NCBI RefSeq assembly: GCF_005503365.1
Contig: NZ_SCML01000001.1
Location: 62,001-126,000 of the forward strand
Length of the DNA stretch: 64,000 nucleotides
Direction: 5' to 3'
DNA from: Hydrogenophaga sp. 2FB
Lineage (GTDB): Bacteria; Pseudomonadota; Gammaproteobacteria; Burkholderiales; Burkholderiaceae_C
The stretch's first letter is position 1; the number at the start of each line of letters is the position of its first letter. The notes below the pieces were generated by a model, which saw nothing but the letters and a program-made list of their open reading frames with translations, was not told the origin of the DNA and ran no database searches. Below are positions 18,395-30,200 of the stretch, piece by piece. Made by a program: the position numbers and the translations under genes.

Positions 18395-19942
18395 ATGAAT
18401 GGCGCCGCCGCGCTCATCCACACCTTGGTGGCGGCCGGTGTCGACACCTGTTTCGCCAACCCCGGCACCAGCGAAATGCACTTCGTGGCGGCACTGGACC
18501 GCGTGCCCGGCATGGTGGCGGTGCCCACGCTGGCCGAGGGCGTTGCCACCGGCGCGGCCGACGGCTATGGCCGCATCGCGCAGAAGCCCGCCGCCACCTT
18601 GCTGCACTGCGGACCCGGACTGGCCAATGGCCTGGCCAACCTGCACAACGCGAAGAAGGCCGGCACGCCGATCGTGAACCTGATCGGCGACCAGGCCCAC
18701 GGCCACCGGCCGCTCGATCCGCCACTGGCCGCCGAAACCGAGAACCTCGCGCGCACGGTCTCCGCCTGGACCCGCACCTGCCTGGACGTGCACGCCGTGG
18801 GATCGGATGCGGCCACGGCCGTCGCCATGGCCAAGGCCCAAGGCGGCCGCATCGCGAGCCTGATCCTGCCCTCCGACGTCTGCTGGCAAGACGGCGCGGT
18901 GCCCTCACCCGCCGTCGCGGAGGTGCCACGCGGTCGGATCGATGACGCGCGCATCGATCGGATCGCGTCGCTGCTGGCCCTCGCCGACGCCCGGACCGTG
19001 TTGCTGCTGGGCGGCGAAGCGCTGCACGGGCGTGGCCTCGCGGCCGCCGGGCGCATTGCGCAGAAAACCGGCGTGCGCCTCATGACGAACACGTCCATCC
19101 GCAAGCTGGCCCGTGGACGCGGGAGGCCCGAGGTGCAGCGCATTCCTTACGGCGTCGAACCGGCGGTGCAATCGCTGGCGGACACGACGCACCTCGTGCT
19201 GGCCGGTGCGCGCCGCCCGGTGCTCGCCTTCGCCGGACCGAGCGGGCCGGCCCGGCCAGAGCCCGAAGGCGTTTCGATCCCGTTACTGGCCACGCCCGAG
19301 CAGGACATCGAGGACGCGCTGGAGCGCTTGGCCGAGCGGCTGGGATGCCCGGTCAGCGGACCATGGCCGAGCGCAGGCGACCGACCAAGCGCCGCCACCG
19401 GCGCGGTGACACCCCAGGCGTTCGCGGCGTCGCTGGCGGCCTTGCTGCCGGACGGCGCGATCGTGGTCGACGAAGGCGTGACCTTCGGGCGCGACGCCTT
19501 CAGCGGCACCGCGCACGCCGCGCCCCACGACTGGCTGTCCCTCACGGGCGGCGCCATTGGCTCCGGCATCCCCATGGCCACCGGCGCGGCCATGGCGGGC
19601 CAGGGGCGCCGCGTGGTGAACCTGCAGGCCGACGGCTCCGCGCTCTACACCGTTCAAGGCCTGTGGACACAAGCCCGCGCCCGCCTGGACGTCACCACCC
19701 TCATCTTCTCGAACCGGCGCTATGCGATCCTGTTCAACGAAATGCAGCGGGTCCATGCCGTCCCGGGTGCGCAGAGCGCCGCCTTGCTGTCGCTCGACGC
19801 ACCGGCCCTGGACTGGGTCCGCATCGCCCAGGGCTTTGGGGTGGAAGCCGCGCGGGTGGACAGCATGGCGGACTTCAACCGGCTCTTCGAGCGCTCCGTT
19901 CGCACCCCCGGGCCGTTTCTCATCGAGCTGATGGTCCCGTGA
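18395..19942 (+). CDS. TPP-dependent decarboxylase/acetolactate synthase-like enzyme
   Basis: A 515-residue thiamine-diphosphate enzyme of the acetolactate synthase / benzoylformate decarboxylase superfamily. The N-terminal Pyr domain carries FANPGTSEMHF and the TPP-activating Glu in LAEGVATGAADGYGR. The C-terminal PP domain has the metal/diphosphate motif beginning QADGSALYTVQG and ending near TLIFSNRRYAIL. It is somewhat shorter than true AHAS large subunits (about 570), and no small subunit is nearby, so an anabolic role is unlikely. Family members of this length decarboxylate or ligate 2-oxoacids. The start at 18395 lies 17 nt after the receptor stop. It is the least understood step of this operon. 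Confidence 0.8.
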   Translation: MNGAAALIHTLVAAGVDTCFANPGTSEMHFVAALDRVPGMVAVPTLAEGVATGAADGYGRIAQKPAATLLHCGPGLANGLANLHNAKKAGTPIVNLIGDQAHGHRPLDPPLAAETENLARTVSAWTRTCLDVHAVGSDAATAVAMAKAQGGRIASLILPSDVCWQDGAVPSPAVAEVPRGRIDDARIDRIASLLALADARTVLLLGGEALHGRGLAAAGRIAQKTGVRLMTNTSIRKLARGRGRPEVQRIPYGVEPAVQSLADTTHLVLAGARRPVLAFAGPSGPARPEPEGVSIPLLATPEQDIEDALERLAERLGCPVSGPWPSAGDRPSAATGAVTPQAFAASLAALLPDGAIVVDEGVTFGRDAFSGTAHAAPHDWLSLTGGAIGSGIPMATGAAMAGQGRRVVNLQADGSALYTVQGLWTQARARLDVTTLIFSNRRYAILFNEMQRVHAVPGAQSAALLSLDAPALDWVRIAQGFGVEAARVDSMADFNRLFERSVRTPGPFLIELMVP

Positions 19943-20007
19943 TCGCCCGCGCCTTGCGCCAGTAGACTTCGAGACCCGTCGGTCCACCGAAGCGCTCAGG
20001 AGTCACC

Positions 20008-20940
20008 GTGTCCCGCGACGCCTTCATCCCGCTGAAACACCCACTGCCGCTGCGCTACTTCCATGAGGTCGCGCGGGCGGGTTCGTTTCGCAAGGCGTCG
20101 GACCAGATCCACGTGGCCGCCTCGGCCATCAACCGCCACGTCAAGCAGCTCGAAGAAGAAATGGGCACGCCGCTGTTCGAGCGGGGCCGAGGGCGCGACG
20201 GGCTTCGGCTGACGGCCGCCGGCGAAATTCTGCTCTACCGGCTCAAGCGCGCCATGGCCGAACTGGGGGCGGCGAGAACCGAGGTGAACTCGCTGCTCGG
20301 GCTCGACCGGGGAACCATCAACCTGGGCGTCAACGAGGGCATGTGGCGCGAGCTTCTGCCCACGGTGCTGACCGCCTTCCGCGCATCGCATCCAGGGATC
20401 GACTACCACGTCGTGGTCGGCAATTCGCCACGCCTCATCGAGATGCTGCTCGCGGACGAAATCGACTTCGCGCTGGCCTTCAACCCCCAGCCCAGCCCCA
20501 ACGTCACCTTTGCCATTCGCCACCAGGTCGGCGCCTGTGTGATGGTGCAGAAAACGCACCCGCTGGCGTCCCGGCGCACGGTGCGTTTGCGCGATTGCGC
20601 CGAGTTCGAACTGGTGATGCCCGACGACTCGCTGGCCTTGCGCGCGGTACTGGACCGCATGTTCATGCAGGCCGGCATCGCCCCTCGCGTGGTGATGACC
20701 ACCAACTCCTACGAGGTCATGCGCACGGCGGCGGAAACGGGCATTGGCATCGCCATCCTGACGCAGCGTGTGCTGAGCACGTCGTCCCGGCGTTCGCCGG
20801 TTGTCTTCGTGCCCTTGGTGGACACCGACATCCAACCCCAGCTCATCGCTTGCTGCACAAGAACCGGCCGCGCGCTGTCGACGGCCAGCATGGCGATGAT
20901 CGCCGAGGTGGAAAACGCCTACCACGCGGCGCACCCCTAA
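20008..20940 (+). CDS. LysR-family regulator at the end of the acuI operon
   Basis: A 310-residue LysR-type regulator: winged helix-turn-helix at about residues 15-75 (YFHEVARAGSFRKASDQIHV, then HVKQLEEEMGTPLFERG), followed by the two-lobed effector-binding domain. It starts at GTG 20008 with AGGAG just upstream. Unusually, it lies at the distal end of the operon and in the same direction, rather than divergent at the head, so its level would rise with operon expression. The 7+3+7 palindrome at 13199-13215 is a candidate target. The effector is presumably the pathway acid or its CoA ester. Confidence 0.85.
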   Translation: MSRDAFIPLKHPLPLRYFHEVARAGSFRKASDQIHVAASAINRHVKQLEEEMGTPLFERGRGRDGLRLTAAGEILLYRLKRAMAELGAARTEVNSLLGLDRGTINLGVNEGMWRELLPTVLTAFRASHPGIDYHVVVGNSPRLIEMLLADEIDFALAFNPQPSPNVTFAIRHQVGACVMVQKTHPLASRRTVRLRDCAEFELVMPDDSLALRAVLDRMFMQAGIAPRVVMTTNSYEVMRTAAETGIGIAILTQRVLSTSSRRSPVVFVPLVDTDIQPQLIACCTRTGRALSTASMAMIAEVENAYHAAHP

Positions 20941-21240
20941 GGGCCCCGCCAGCGGCGATCGGCCGGCACACCAATGGGCCCCGAGCGGGTCCTTTTCGAT
21001 GCGTGGCTTCATGGGTTTTCCTTGCGGGGGATTCCCCATGAATGGCGCCAACCGCGCGATATGTCACGCGAAAATTTACAAAATGTCGCAATTCACACAG
21101 GTTCTGCTAGATTCGCCCGGCGCTATAGGGAGGCAGCGACCCACCGGCAACTTCAGCGTGGGACAGGACTGAGCGCATACCGTGCCATCCGTTTCATTGG
21201 CGAGTGGTGCTACCCAGTATCCAGATACGAGGCTCAAACA
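20941..21240 (+). promoter_or_regulatory. Promoter and leader region of the giant adhesin gene
   Basis: This 300-nt gap contains an AT-rich stretch (21062-21100) and an extended -10 box, TG-C-TAGATT, at 21105-21113, which predicts transcription from near 21120. No good -35 is seen. The resulting 120-nt leader can fold: GCGCT (21120-21124) pairs with AGCGC (21172-21176), enclosing a second CCCAC/GTGGG stem. I considered cyclic-di-GMP riboswitches, but their conserved blocks are absent. No open frame here is credible. Confidence 0.4.
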
Positions 21241-24200
21241 ATGACTCAATCCGCCATGGGATACCTGCGCCGCCAGTACCTTTGTGTGCTGCGCCGCTGC
21301 GCCCTCCGAAACGCCATGATGACCCTCGGAGCCTGCATGGTAGGCGGCGGCACCGCGCTGGCGCAGATCGTGCCCGATGGCCGCACGCAGACCCAGGTCT
21401 CGACCAACGGATCGGTCACCGACATTTCCACCCAGACGGTGCGCGGCGCCAACGCCTACAACTCGTTCTCGAGTTTCGGCGTCAACGCGGGCCAGACCGT
21501 CAACCTCTACCTGCCAGGGCAAACCCACAACCTGCTCAACCTGGTGTACGGCGAGCGCTCGTACATCAACGGCCTGCTCAACAGCTTCCAGAACGGCCAG
21601 CTCGGCGGCAACGTGTACTTCTTCAACCCCTACGGCGTGATCGTGGGGGCGCAGGGCGTGATCAACACGGGCAGCCTCACGCTGTCCACGCCCACGGCCG
21701 CGTTCATGAACCAGCTGATCTCGCCGCTGGGCGTGATCGACGGTGACGCCACGGCGCAGGCGCTCGCGGGCCGCATTCCGCTGAGCCCTACCGGCCTGGT
21801 GCAGATCCAGGGCCGCATCCACGCGGCCGACGCCGCCACCATTGCGGCGGGCAGTATTCAGATCGGATCGGGCGCGCAGATCCTGGCCGGCGGCCAGGCC
21901 CAGGTGGCATTCAAGAGCCTGGTCAACATCGACCAATTGCCCATGGCCGCGAGCGTGCGCATGGACGGCGGCGTGGTGCGCCTGCTCGCGGCGGGCGACA
22001 TCGCCGTGGCCGGCCAGGTGAGCGCCGATGGCAGCGGCGCCAACGCCCACGGCGGGCGCGTGGAGGTCATGGCCGACCAGAAGGCCACGCTGCAAAGTGG
22101 CGCCGTGGTGTCGGCCAATGCGGGCAGCAGCGGCGACGGCGGCTTCGTCGAGTTCTCCGCGAAGCAGGAAGTGGAACTCGCGGGCGGCAGCTTGCAGGCC
22201 AGCGCCACGCAAGGCGTGGCCGGCAGCGTGTTGATCGACCCGGCAAACATCACCATCTCGGCCGACCTGCTGCGCAGCGGCGCCAATGCCAGCGGTGGCG
22301 GCGTCACCTGGAACGCCGGCAGCCTCACGCTGCAGGCCGACGACAACGTGACCGTGGCCGATGGCGTGGTGATCTCCACCCGCCAGGTGGCCGGCGGCAC
22401 GCGCAACGACCACATCAATGGGAACTCTGTTGGTGATTCGGGCAACCTCACCATCAAGGCCTCGCACATCGCGCTGGGCGACGGTTCCATGCTGCTGGCC
22501 CAAGGCGGCAACGGCCATGCCGGCGGCGACGTATCGCTCATCGCACAAGACATCAACGCCATCGGAGCGGATCGCAGCGCGAGCGCCAGCATCACGGCCA
22601 CCAACGCGACGATCAAAGGCGCCAACGTCACGCTCAAGGCGAACGCCGACACCTCGGCCATCGTCACCCTGCTCGAGCAGGCCCCCAACACCACGTTGGC
22701 CGACGCGCAGACGTACATCAACAGCGAAGCCGACGACCTGAGCGACGGCCCCGGCGGCGAGTTTCTGGCCGTCAAGACCGATGCCATCGCCACCACCACG
22801 CTGCGTGGCGTGCGCATCGACGCCAGCGGCGACGTGACCATTTCCGCGAGCGCGGGCGCGCGCGCCGGCTTCGAAAAGGATGCCCGCGCCACCGTCACCA
22901 TCGACGACCACCAGCCCACCGCCGGACCCGTGGTCGCCAGCCACATCAGCGGCCGCAATGTGTCGATCCAGGCCACAACCGACACGTCCATGACGTTCAA
23001 CGTGCTGGGCACCGCGCTGAAGCTGGCCGACCAGAGCTGGCTGCCGTCTGAAGACAGCGGTGAAGTGCAATTGCTCAACGACCAGTTGTTCGACTTCAGC
23101 AGCGTGCCCCTGGTGTCGCTGTCCGAATCCCATGCTGCCGTGACCATCGGCGGCGGCAGCAAGGTCGAAGCCACGCAAGACCTGGACGTGCAGGCCTCGT
23201 CCACGGCGGCGGCCAAGCCCACCTTTGCCAGCCCCCTGCTCTTCTCCGCCGCCTGGGGCGAGTCCAACGCGTCGGCCCGCTTGACGGTCGACGGCAACAG
23301 CCTGCTGCGTGCGGGTGACGCGGCCACGCTGGGCGCGAGCACCGAGGTCGAGCTCAACGTCTCGGCCACGGTCAACTCCACCAACAAGCCGATCGACGCG
23401 GTGTTCGCGCGCGGTTTGAGCACCATCGACACGGCCGTCAACATCGGCGCCAGCACCACCACCGAAGCCGGCTCGCTCGCGGTGAAGGCCGAGACCAAGG
23501 CCGACATCACGGTGCTGGCCGACGCCAAGAACACCGGCGGCAGCGGCCTGGGCATCGGCATCGCCGTGAACGAATCCACCTCCACCACCACCGCCACGCT
23601 GGGCGGCACCGTCACCACCAACACGGGCGACGTGAGCGTGAGCGCCATCACCGACGTCGAACAGAACAACACCAGCGCCAACGCCGCCACGCTGGGCAAC
23701 CCGAGCAGCCTCTCCGCGCGGATGACCAACTTCAAGGCCGGCATCCAGCGCAACGTCACCAGCTCCATCCTCAGCGCGACTGGCAAGCTGAGCGGCGTCA
23801 ACGCCGACAAGCTCAGCAGCTTCATGTTCCCCGGCATCAAGGAAGGCAAGTTCAACGCCTCCGGCGCCGTGGCCTGGGCCGATTCGAGCAACACCGCCAA
23901 CGCCAGTATCGCGGCCAATGCCTCGGTGCGCTCGGCCGGCGCGCTCACGGTCGAGGCCTCGGTGACCGAGGCGCCCAACGCCAGCGCCACCGCGCAGTCC
24001 ACCTCCACCGGCACGGCCATCGGCGGCTCGGCCGTCATCGCCAACTTCGGCAACCACGCCAACGCCTGGATCGGCGCGAACGCCCAGGTGGACGCGCAAG
24101 GCGCAATGCGCGTGGACGCGAAGACCCTCATCCCCTACCCCTGGCAGATCAACTGGAATTCGCCGGCGGCCATCCTGAACCACCTGCAAGGCAACCTGCT

Positions 24201-27200
24201 GGACCTGGTGCTCACGGGTTACACCATCAACTCGGCCAAGGGCAAAGACGGTCTGGGCATTGCGGCGGGCGTGAGCCTGCTCGGCTTCGACAACAGCGCC
24301 AACGCCTGGATCGCCGAGGGCGCGCAGGTGAACCAGCGCGCCAACACCACGGCCACACCGGCGCTGGACCTGTCGCAACAGTCGGTGGACGTGTCCGCGC
24401 GCAACGAGGTCAACCTCGTCACGGCCGCCGGCATTGCCTCGAAAAAATTTCTCGGCACCACGGGCGGCAAGGGCGCCATCGGTGGCGTGGCCAGCATTCT
24501 GGACATCGGCGGCCAGGCCACGGCCAGCATCCACGATGGCGCGAACGTGCGGGCCGCGCAAACGGTCGACGTGAGCGCCGAGTCGCAGCACCACCTGGTC
24601 TCCGTCACCGAAGCCGGTGGCAGCTCCGACTCGATCACCATCGAAGGCGCGGTGAGCATCATCACCATGAACACCGACACCGTCGCCGCCATCGACGACA
24701 AGGCACGCGTGGTGGCGGGGGGCAATGTCACGGTCGAGGCCGAATCCGACCTGCGCACCATCGCCATCGCTGGCGGCGTCGCCGTCACCAAGGGCCCGGT
24801 GGGCATCGGCATGTCGGTCTCGCTCAACAGCATCGACAACACGGTGATGGCGCTGATCGGCAACCGCGACACCGTCAACGACACCGCGCCCGCCACCGGC
24901 ACCATCGCCACGGGCGGCGACCTGCTGGTGCAGGCCACAGCCGGCACCGAGATCGGCTCTTACTCCGTGGCGGGCGCCATCGCCACCAACAGCAAGGCGC
25001 AGACCGATGCGCCCAGCGGCTCGGGCGACACCAACAGCGGCGGGGGCAGCGCGGCCGGCGGCGGGGCGGGCAGCGGCAAGTTCGGCATTGCGATGTCGGG
25101 CGACGCGTCGGTGAACGAGATCACCGCCAACACCACCGCCGAACTGCGCGATGGTGTGCGCGTGACGCAGGCCGACGACGTGACGGTGCAGGCGCAGAAC
25201 ACGCTTGCGATCGAGGCGCTGTCGGGGGCCGTGACCATCTCCACGCAGGGGAACGGCAACGGCATCGCGGGTTCGTTCGCCATGAACACGCTCACCGGCA
25301 CCACCGCCGCGCGCCTGCAGGACGCGTCCGTGGACATGGGCGGGAACCTCGCCGTGCAGGCCGAGGTGGATGGCAGCATCCGCACCTTGAGCGCGAGCCT
25401 GGCCGGCGCCAAGGGCAAGCTCGGCGTGGCCGGTTCGGTGTCGATCAACGAGATCGCCAACACCACCGAGGCGCTGCTTGCGAATACGACCATCAACGGC
25501 GCGGGCAACGTGCTGCTCAGCAGCGGTGACAGCTCGGCCATCCAGTCGATCGCGGGCGCCATCGCCTTCGGCGGCAAGGCCGGCGTGGGCCTGTCCTTCG
25601 CCTGGAACAAGATCAACAACACCACCAGTGCGCTGGTGGACACCAGCGACATCGACGCCTCGGGCACGGTGACCGTGCAGGCCGAAGCCGACAACGCGAT
25701 CGACTCCATCTCCGCCTCCATCGGTGCGAGCAAAGGCCCGATGGCCGGCGCGGGCGCGGTGTCGATCAACGAGATCGGCAACACCACCTCGGCCACGGTG
25801 CAGGGCAAGAAGACCACCGGTATCGACGCCATGGGCGCGATCGCGGTGAAGGCCAGCGACAACTCCGACATCTTCGCCGTCACCGGCGGCGTGGGCGCCA
25901 CGAGCGGTCAGGCCGGCGTCGGCGCATCGGTCGCCTGGAGCGAGGTCGCCAACACGGTCGCGGCGAAAGCCACCCAGGGCGCGCGCCTGGACAGCCAGAG
26001 CGGCGCGGTGCAGATCCAGGCCACGTCCAACACCGGCGTGCAGGCCGTGGCGGTCGCCGGCGCTGCGGCCGACAAGGTGGCCGTGGCGGGTTCGTTCTCG
26101 GCCGTGCAGACGCACAACGTGACGCTGGCCGAGGTCAGCGGTGGCTCGGTGGTGGATGCAGCCGGCGCGGTCACGGTGAGCGCGGCCGACACGGCCAGCA
26201 TCGAGTCGCTCGCCGGCAGCGTGGCGGTCTCGGCCAACGCGGCCCTGGGCCTGGCCGCCGCCTACAACGTGATCGACAACGATACCGACGCCAAGGTCGT
26301 GCAATCCACGGTGGGCGGTAGCTCGGTGGCCATCCAGGCCAGCACCGATGCCGACATCGCCAGCGCGGCCGTGGGCGGTGGCGGCGCGGCCAAAGTGGCC
26401 GCCACCGGTTCGCTGGCCATCAACACCATCAGCAACCAGACATCGGCGACCACCAACGGCGCCAACCTCACGGCGACGGGCCTCGCGTCCGTGGCGGCGA
26501 GCGACAGCTCCACCGTCGGCTCCATCACAGGCGCGGCGGCCGTGGGCGGCAACGGTGCGGTGGGCGCATCGGGTTCGTACAACCACATCAACGGCGAGGT
26601 GCTCGCCGAGATCAGCGGCGGCAGCGTGAACGCGGCCAACGTGGCGGTGGACGCGCAGCGCCGGGGCGACCTCGAGGTCTGGGCGATCTCGGGCTCGGGC
26701 GCCGGCACGGCCGGCTTCGCGGGCTCGATCGCCATCAACGACGTGGGCGGCAGCAACACCGCGCGCATCCACGGCGGCGCCGTGGTGCAGGCCAGCGGCA
26801 ACGCACTGGTGACCGCGCAAAGCGACGACGAAGTGAAGTCGCGCGCGGGTGCCGTGGGCCTGGGCGGCTCGGTCGGTGGCGCGGGCGCCATCGCCATCAA
26901 CGACATGCACGCCGCCACCACCGCACAGGTGAGCGGCAGCGGCACGCGCGTTACCGCGCTGGGCAACGGCGCCGCCGCGCAGGTGGACAACGGCCTGCTC
27001 GCCGGCAACGGCTCGCTCGACACACGCCAGCAGCAGGACGCATTGCGTGGCGTGGCCGTGGTGGCCTCGTCCACCGCCGAGCTGGAAAACATCGCGGTCA
27101 GCGCGGCCGGTGGCGGCAGCGCCGCCGTGGCGGCCACCGTGAGCGTGGCGCTCATGGGCGGCAGCACCACCGCCCAACTGAGCGATGGCGCACAACTCAA

Positions 27201-30200
27201 CGCCAGCCTGGGCAACGCGGCGCAGCAAGCGCGCGTGGCCGCCTTCCACCACGATGCCATCGTCTCCGGCACCGGTGGCGGTGCCGTGGGCGGCAACGCT
27301 GGCGTGGGCGGCGCGGTGGACACCATCACCGTCTCGCACACCACGACAGCCCGCGTGCAGGACGCGGACGCGCAAGCGCGCCAGGCACTCGCGGTGCAGG
27401 CGCGCGCCACCACGGACATCACCCAAGCCGCCGTGGCGGTGGGCGGCGGGGTTTACGCCGGCCTGGCCGGCACGGGCGCGCTGGTGCTGCTCAACGGCAG
27501 CACACAGGCCCTGGTGAACAACGCCAACCTGGCCTCGCAAGGCAGCCTGAGCGTGAAGGCCGAGGCCGACACGGTGGTCGACATCGTGGCCGGGGCGCTT
27601 GCCGTCAGCGGCGCGGTCGGCGTGGGCGTCACGGCAGCGGTCACCGTGGCCGAACAGAACACCACCGCGCGCGTGGACGGCAACAGCACGCTCAACGCCA
27701 ACGGCAGCACCGAGATCAACGCCCAAAGCGCGTTCGAACAAACCAACCACGCCTACACCGCCGCCGCAGCCGGTGGCGCTGGCGTGGCCGGCACGGTGAG
27801 CGTGTTGGTCGCCAAGAGCAGCACCACGGCCGAACTGGGCGGCACCGCCAGCATCAACGCCGACAGTGGCTACACCGGTGCGGCACAGGATGTCGCCATC
27901 ACCGCCTACGACAGCACCGCCGTGAACAACCGCCTGGGCAGCCTGGGCGTGGGCGGCGTGGGTGTGGGCGCGGTGGCCGACGTGATCCTGGTGAACACCA
28001 GCGCCAGCGCGCGCGTGGGCAACGGCACCCGCATCGACGCCGACCGCGACATCACGCTCTCGGCCATCAGCGAGCGCGACATCGAATCGCTCACCACCGC
28101 CGCCGCGGGTGGCTACACGGCCGGCATCGCGGGCGCCGTGTCGGTGATCTCGGTGGGCGCACGCCCCGATGGCGATGCGCGCGACAACACGTCCAGCTCG
28201 GTGGACAAAGCCGGGCAGATGGTCAGCGGCAGCGCCACCGGCGACCAGCTCGCCGCCGACAACAGCGGCGCCAGCGCCTCGGCACAGCGCGCCAACAGCG
28301 CGCGCTCGGGCGTGGCACTCAACAGCGATTTCAACGCCACACCCACGGCCACCAGCGCCGCCGCCACGGTGGCTTCGGGCGCCACGCTGGCGGCCGGCAA
28401 CAACGTGAGCGTGCAGGCCATCAACCAGACCACGACCAACGCCACCGCCGTCGGCGCGGCCATCTCGGGCGGTCTCTCGCTCGGCGGTGGCGTGGCCATC
28501 GCGATGGTGGACGACCGAACCCAGGCCACACTGGCCGGCAACACCACGGCCGGCGGCAATGTGATCGTGCAGGCGGCCGACGCGCAGACCGGGGCGTCCA
28601 CGCTGCGCACCTATGCGGGCGGCGCCGGCCTGGCCGGCCTGGCGGCCAGCTTTGCCTGGCACGACAAGTCCTCCACCGCGCAGGCCCAATTGGGCGGCAC
28701 GGTGATCGCTTCGGGAACGGTCACGGTGAGCGCCTTGCTCGATCACGAACTGAACGCCATCGGTGGCGCGGGCGCGGCCGGCGTGCTGGGCATCGGCGCG
28801 GCCATCGCCAATGTCGAGCAGGGCAGCACCGCCCGCGCCGACCTGCTGGACAACGCCAGCGTCTCGGCCACGTCCCTGACCGTGAACAGCTCGGCCCAAA
28901 CGGAGAGCACCGCCGACGTGGTGGCCGCCGCTGGCGGCATCGTGGCCGGCGCGGTGGGCGCGAAGTCCGACGTGAGCGACAACAGCCAGGCGCAGTCCAG
29001 GATCGGCGACAACGCCTTCATCCGCACCGGCAGCGGCACGGTGCTGGTGCGCGCCGACGTGAACCCGATGGCGCGCGCCGAGTCGCTCGGCGTGGCCGTC
29101 TCCGCCGGCTTGTCCATCGGCGCTTCGCTGGCCGATGCCCAGGTGAACACCGTGGCGCGCGCCAGCACGGGCAACGATGTGGACATCGTCGCCGGCAGCA
29201 TGGAGGTGCGTGCGCGCACCCAGCGCAGCGGCGACACCGCGGCCAGCAAGGCCACGGCCGCGGCCGGCGGCCTGCTGCTGGGTGCCAGCGCCACCGAGGC
29301 CACCGCCCGCGTCATGTCCACGACCGACGCGGCGCTCGGCGATCGCAACGACATCACCACCGGAGGCGACCTCGGCGTTCAAGCCCTCTCGTCCACCAGC
29401 GCCAAGGCCGACGCCACTGGCATCAACATCGGCCTGCTCGCCGCCGGCAGCAACACCGCCCATGCCAGCACCAACACCCAAACCCTGGTAAGCGTGGGCG
29501 ACGCCGCCGTGCTGGTCGCGGGCACGCTGAACCTGCAGGCCCAGGGCAGCGACACACTGCGCGCCAGCACGGTGGCCGGTGCGGGCGGCCTGGGTGTGCT
29601 GCTCGCCTCCAAAGCCGAAACCGATGCGCTCGCCCGAACAGCGGTTCGTCTGGGCACCGCCACCGGCGCCGGCGGCACCGTGGTGGCCGACAGGGTCGAC
29701 ATCGACGCCGTGCAACACGTGGACTTCGACGCCACGGCCGACTCCACCAGCGCCGCCGCCGTGGGCGCTTCCGGTGCCCGCGCCATCAACGACGTGGACA
29801 GCCAGGCCCTGGTCAACATCGGGCCGAACCTGACCATCTCCGCACAAGACCTGTTCAGCGCGCGCGCCGGCAATGACATTCACAAGTCCTCGGCCAACGC
29901 CACCGGCTACAACGTGGACTCCGGCTCGGGCGGCGTGCTCAACGCCGCGGCGGCCGTGTCCGAAAGCCGCATCCGCACCGACGCGCAGGTGAACCTCGCC
30001 ACCAACACCCTGATCGGCGTGAACAACGCCGCCGTGAACGCGGTGCTCAACCCCAGTGGCCAGCTGGTCAACGTGCCCGTGAACGGCCTGCTCGAACTCG
30101 CGGCCTGGAACGACGTGGCCGCCTACGACCGCGTGCGCCTGGACTCGGGCGGCGCCATCGCCATCGCGCGCGCCGAATCGACCATCGACAACGTGAACAC

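Noticed and set aside
21120-21180. Cyclic-di-GMP (GEMM) riboswitch before the giant adhesin
   Set aside because: The fold and gene context are tempting, but the conserved GGCAAACC and GGGACGCAAAGCC blocks are absent.
22000-30000. CRISPR array or DNA-level tandem repeat in the adhesin region
   Set aside because: The repetition is at protein level, with diverged units of variable length inside a coding frame. There are no identical direct repeats with unique spacers, and no cas genes. No CRISPR array was seen anywhere in the window.
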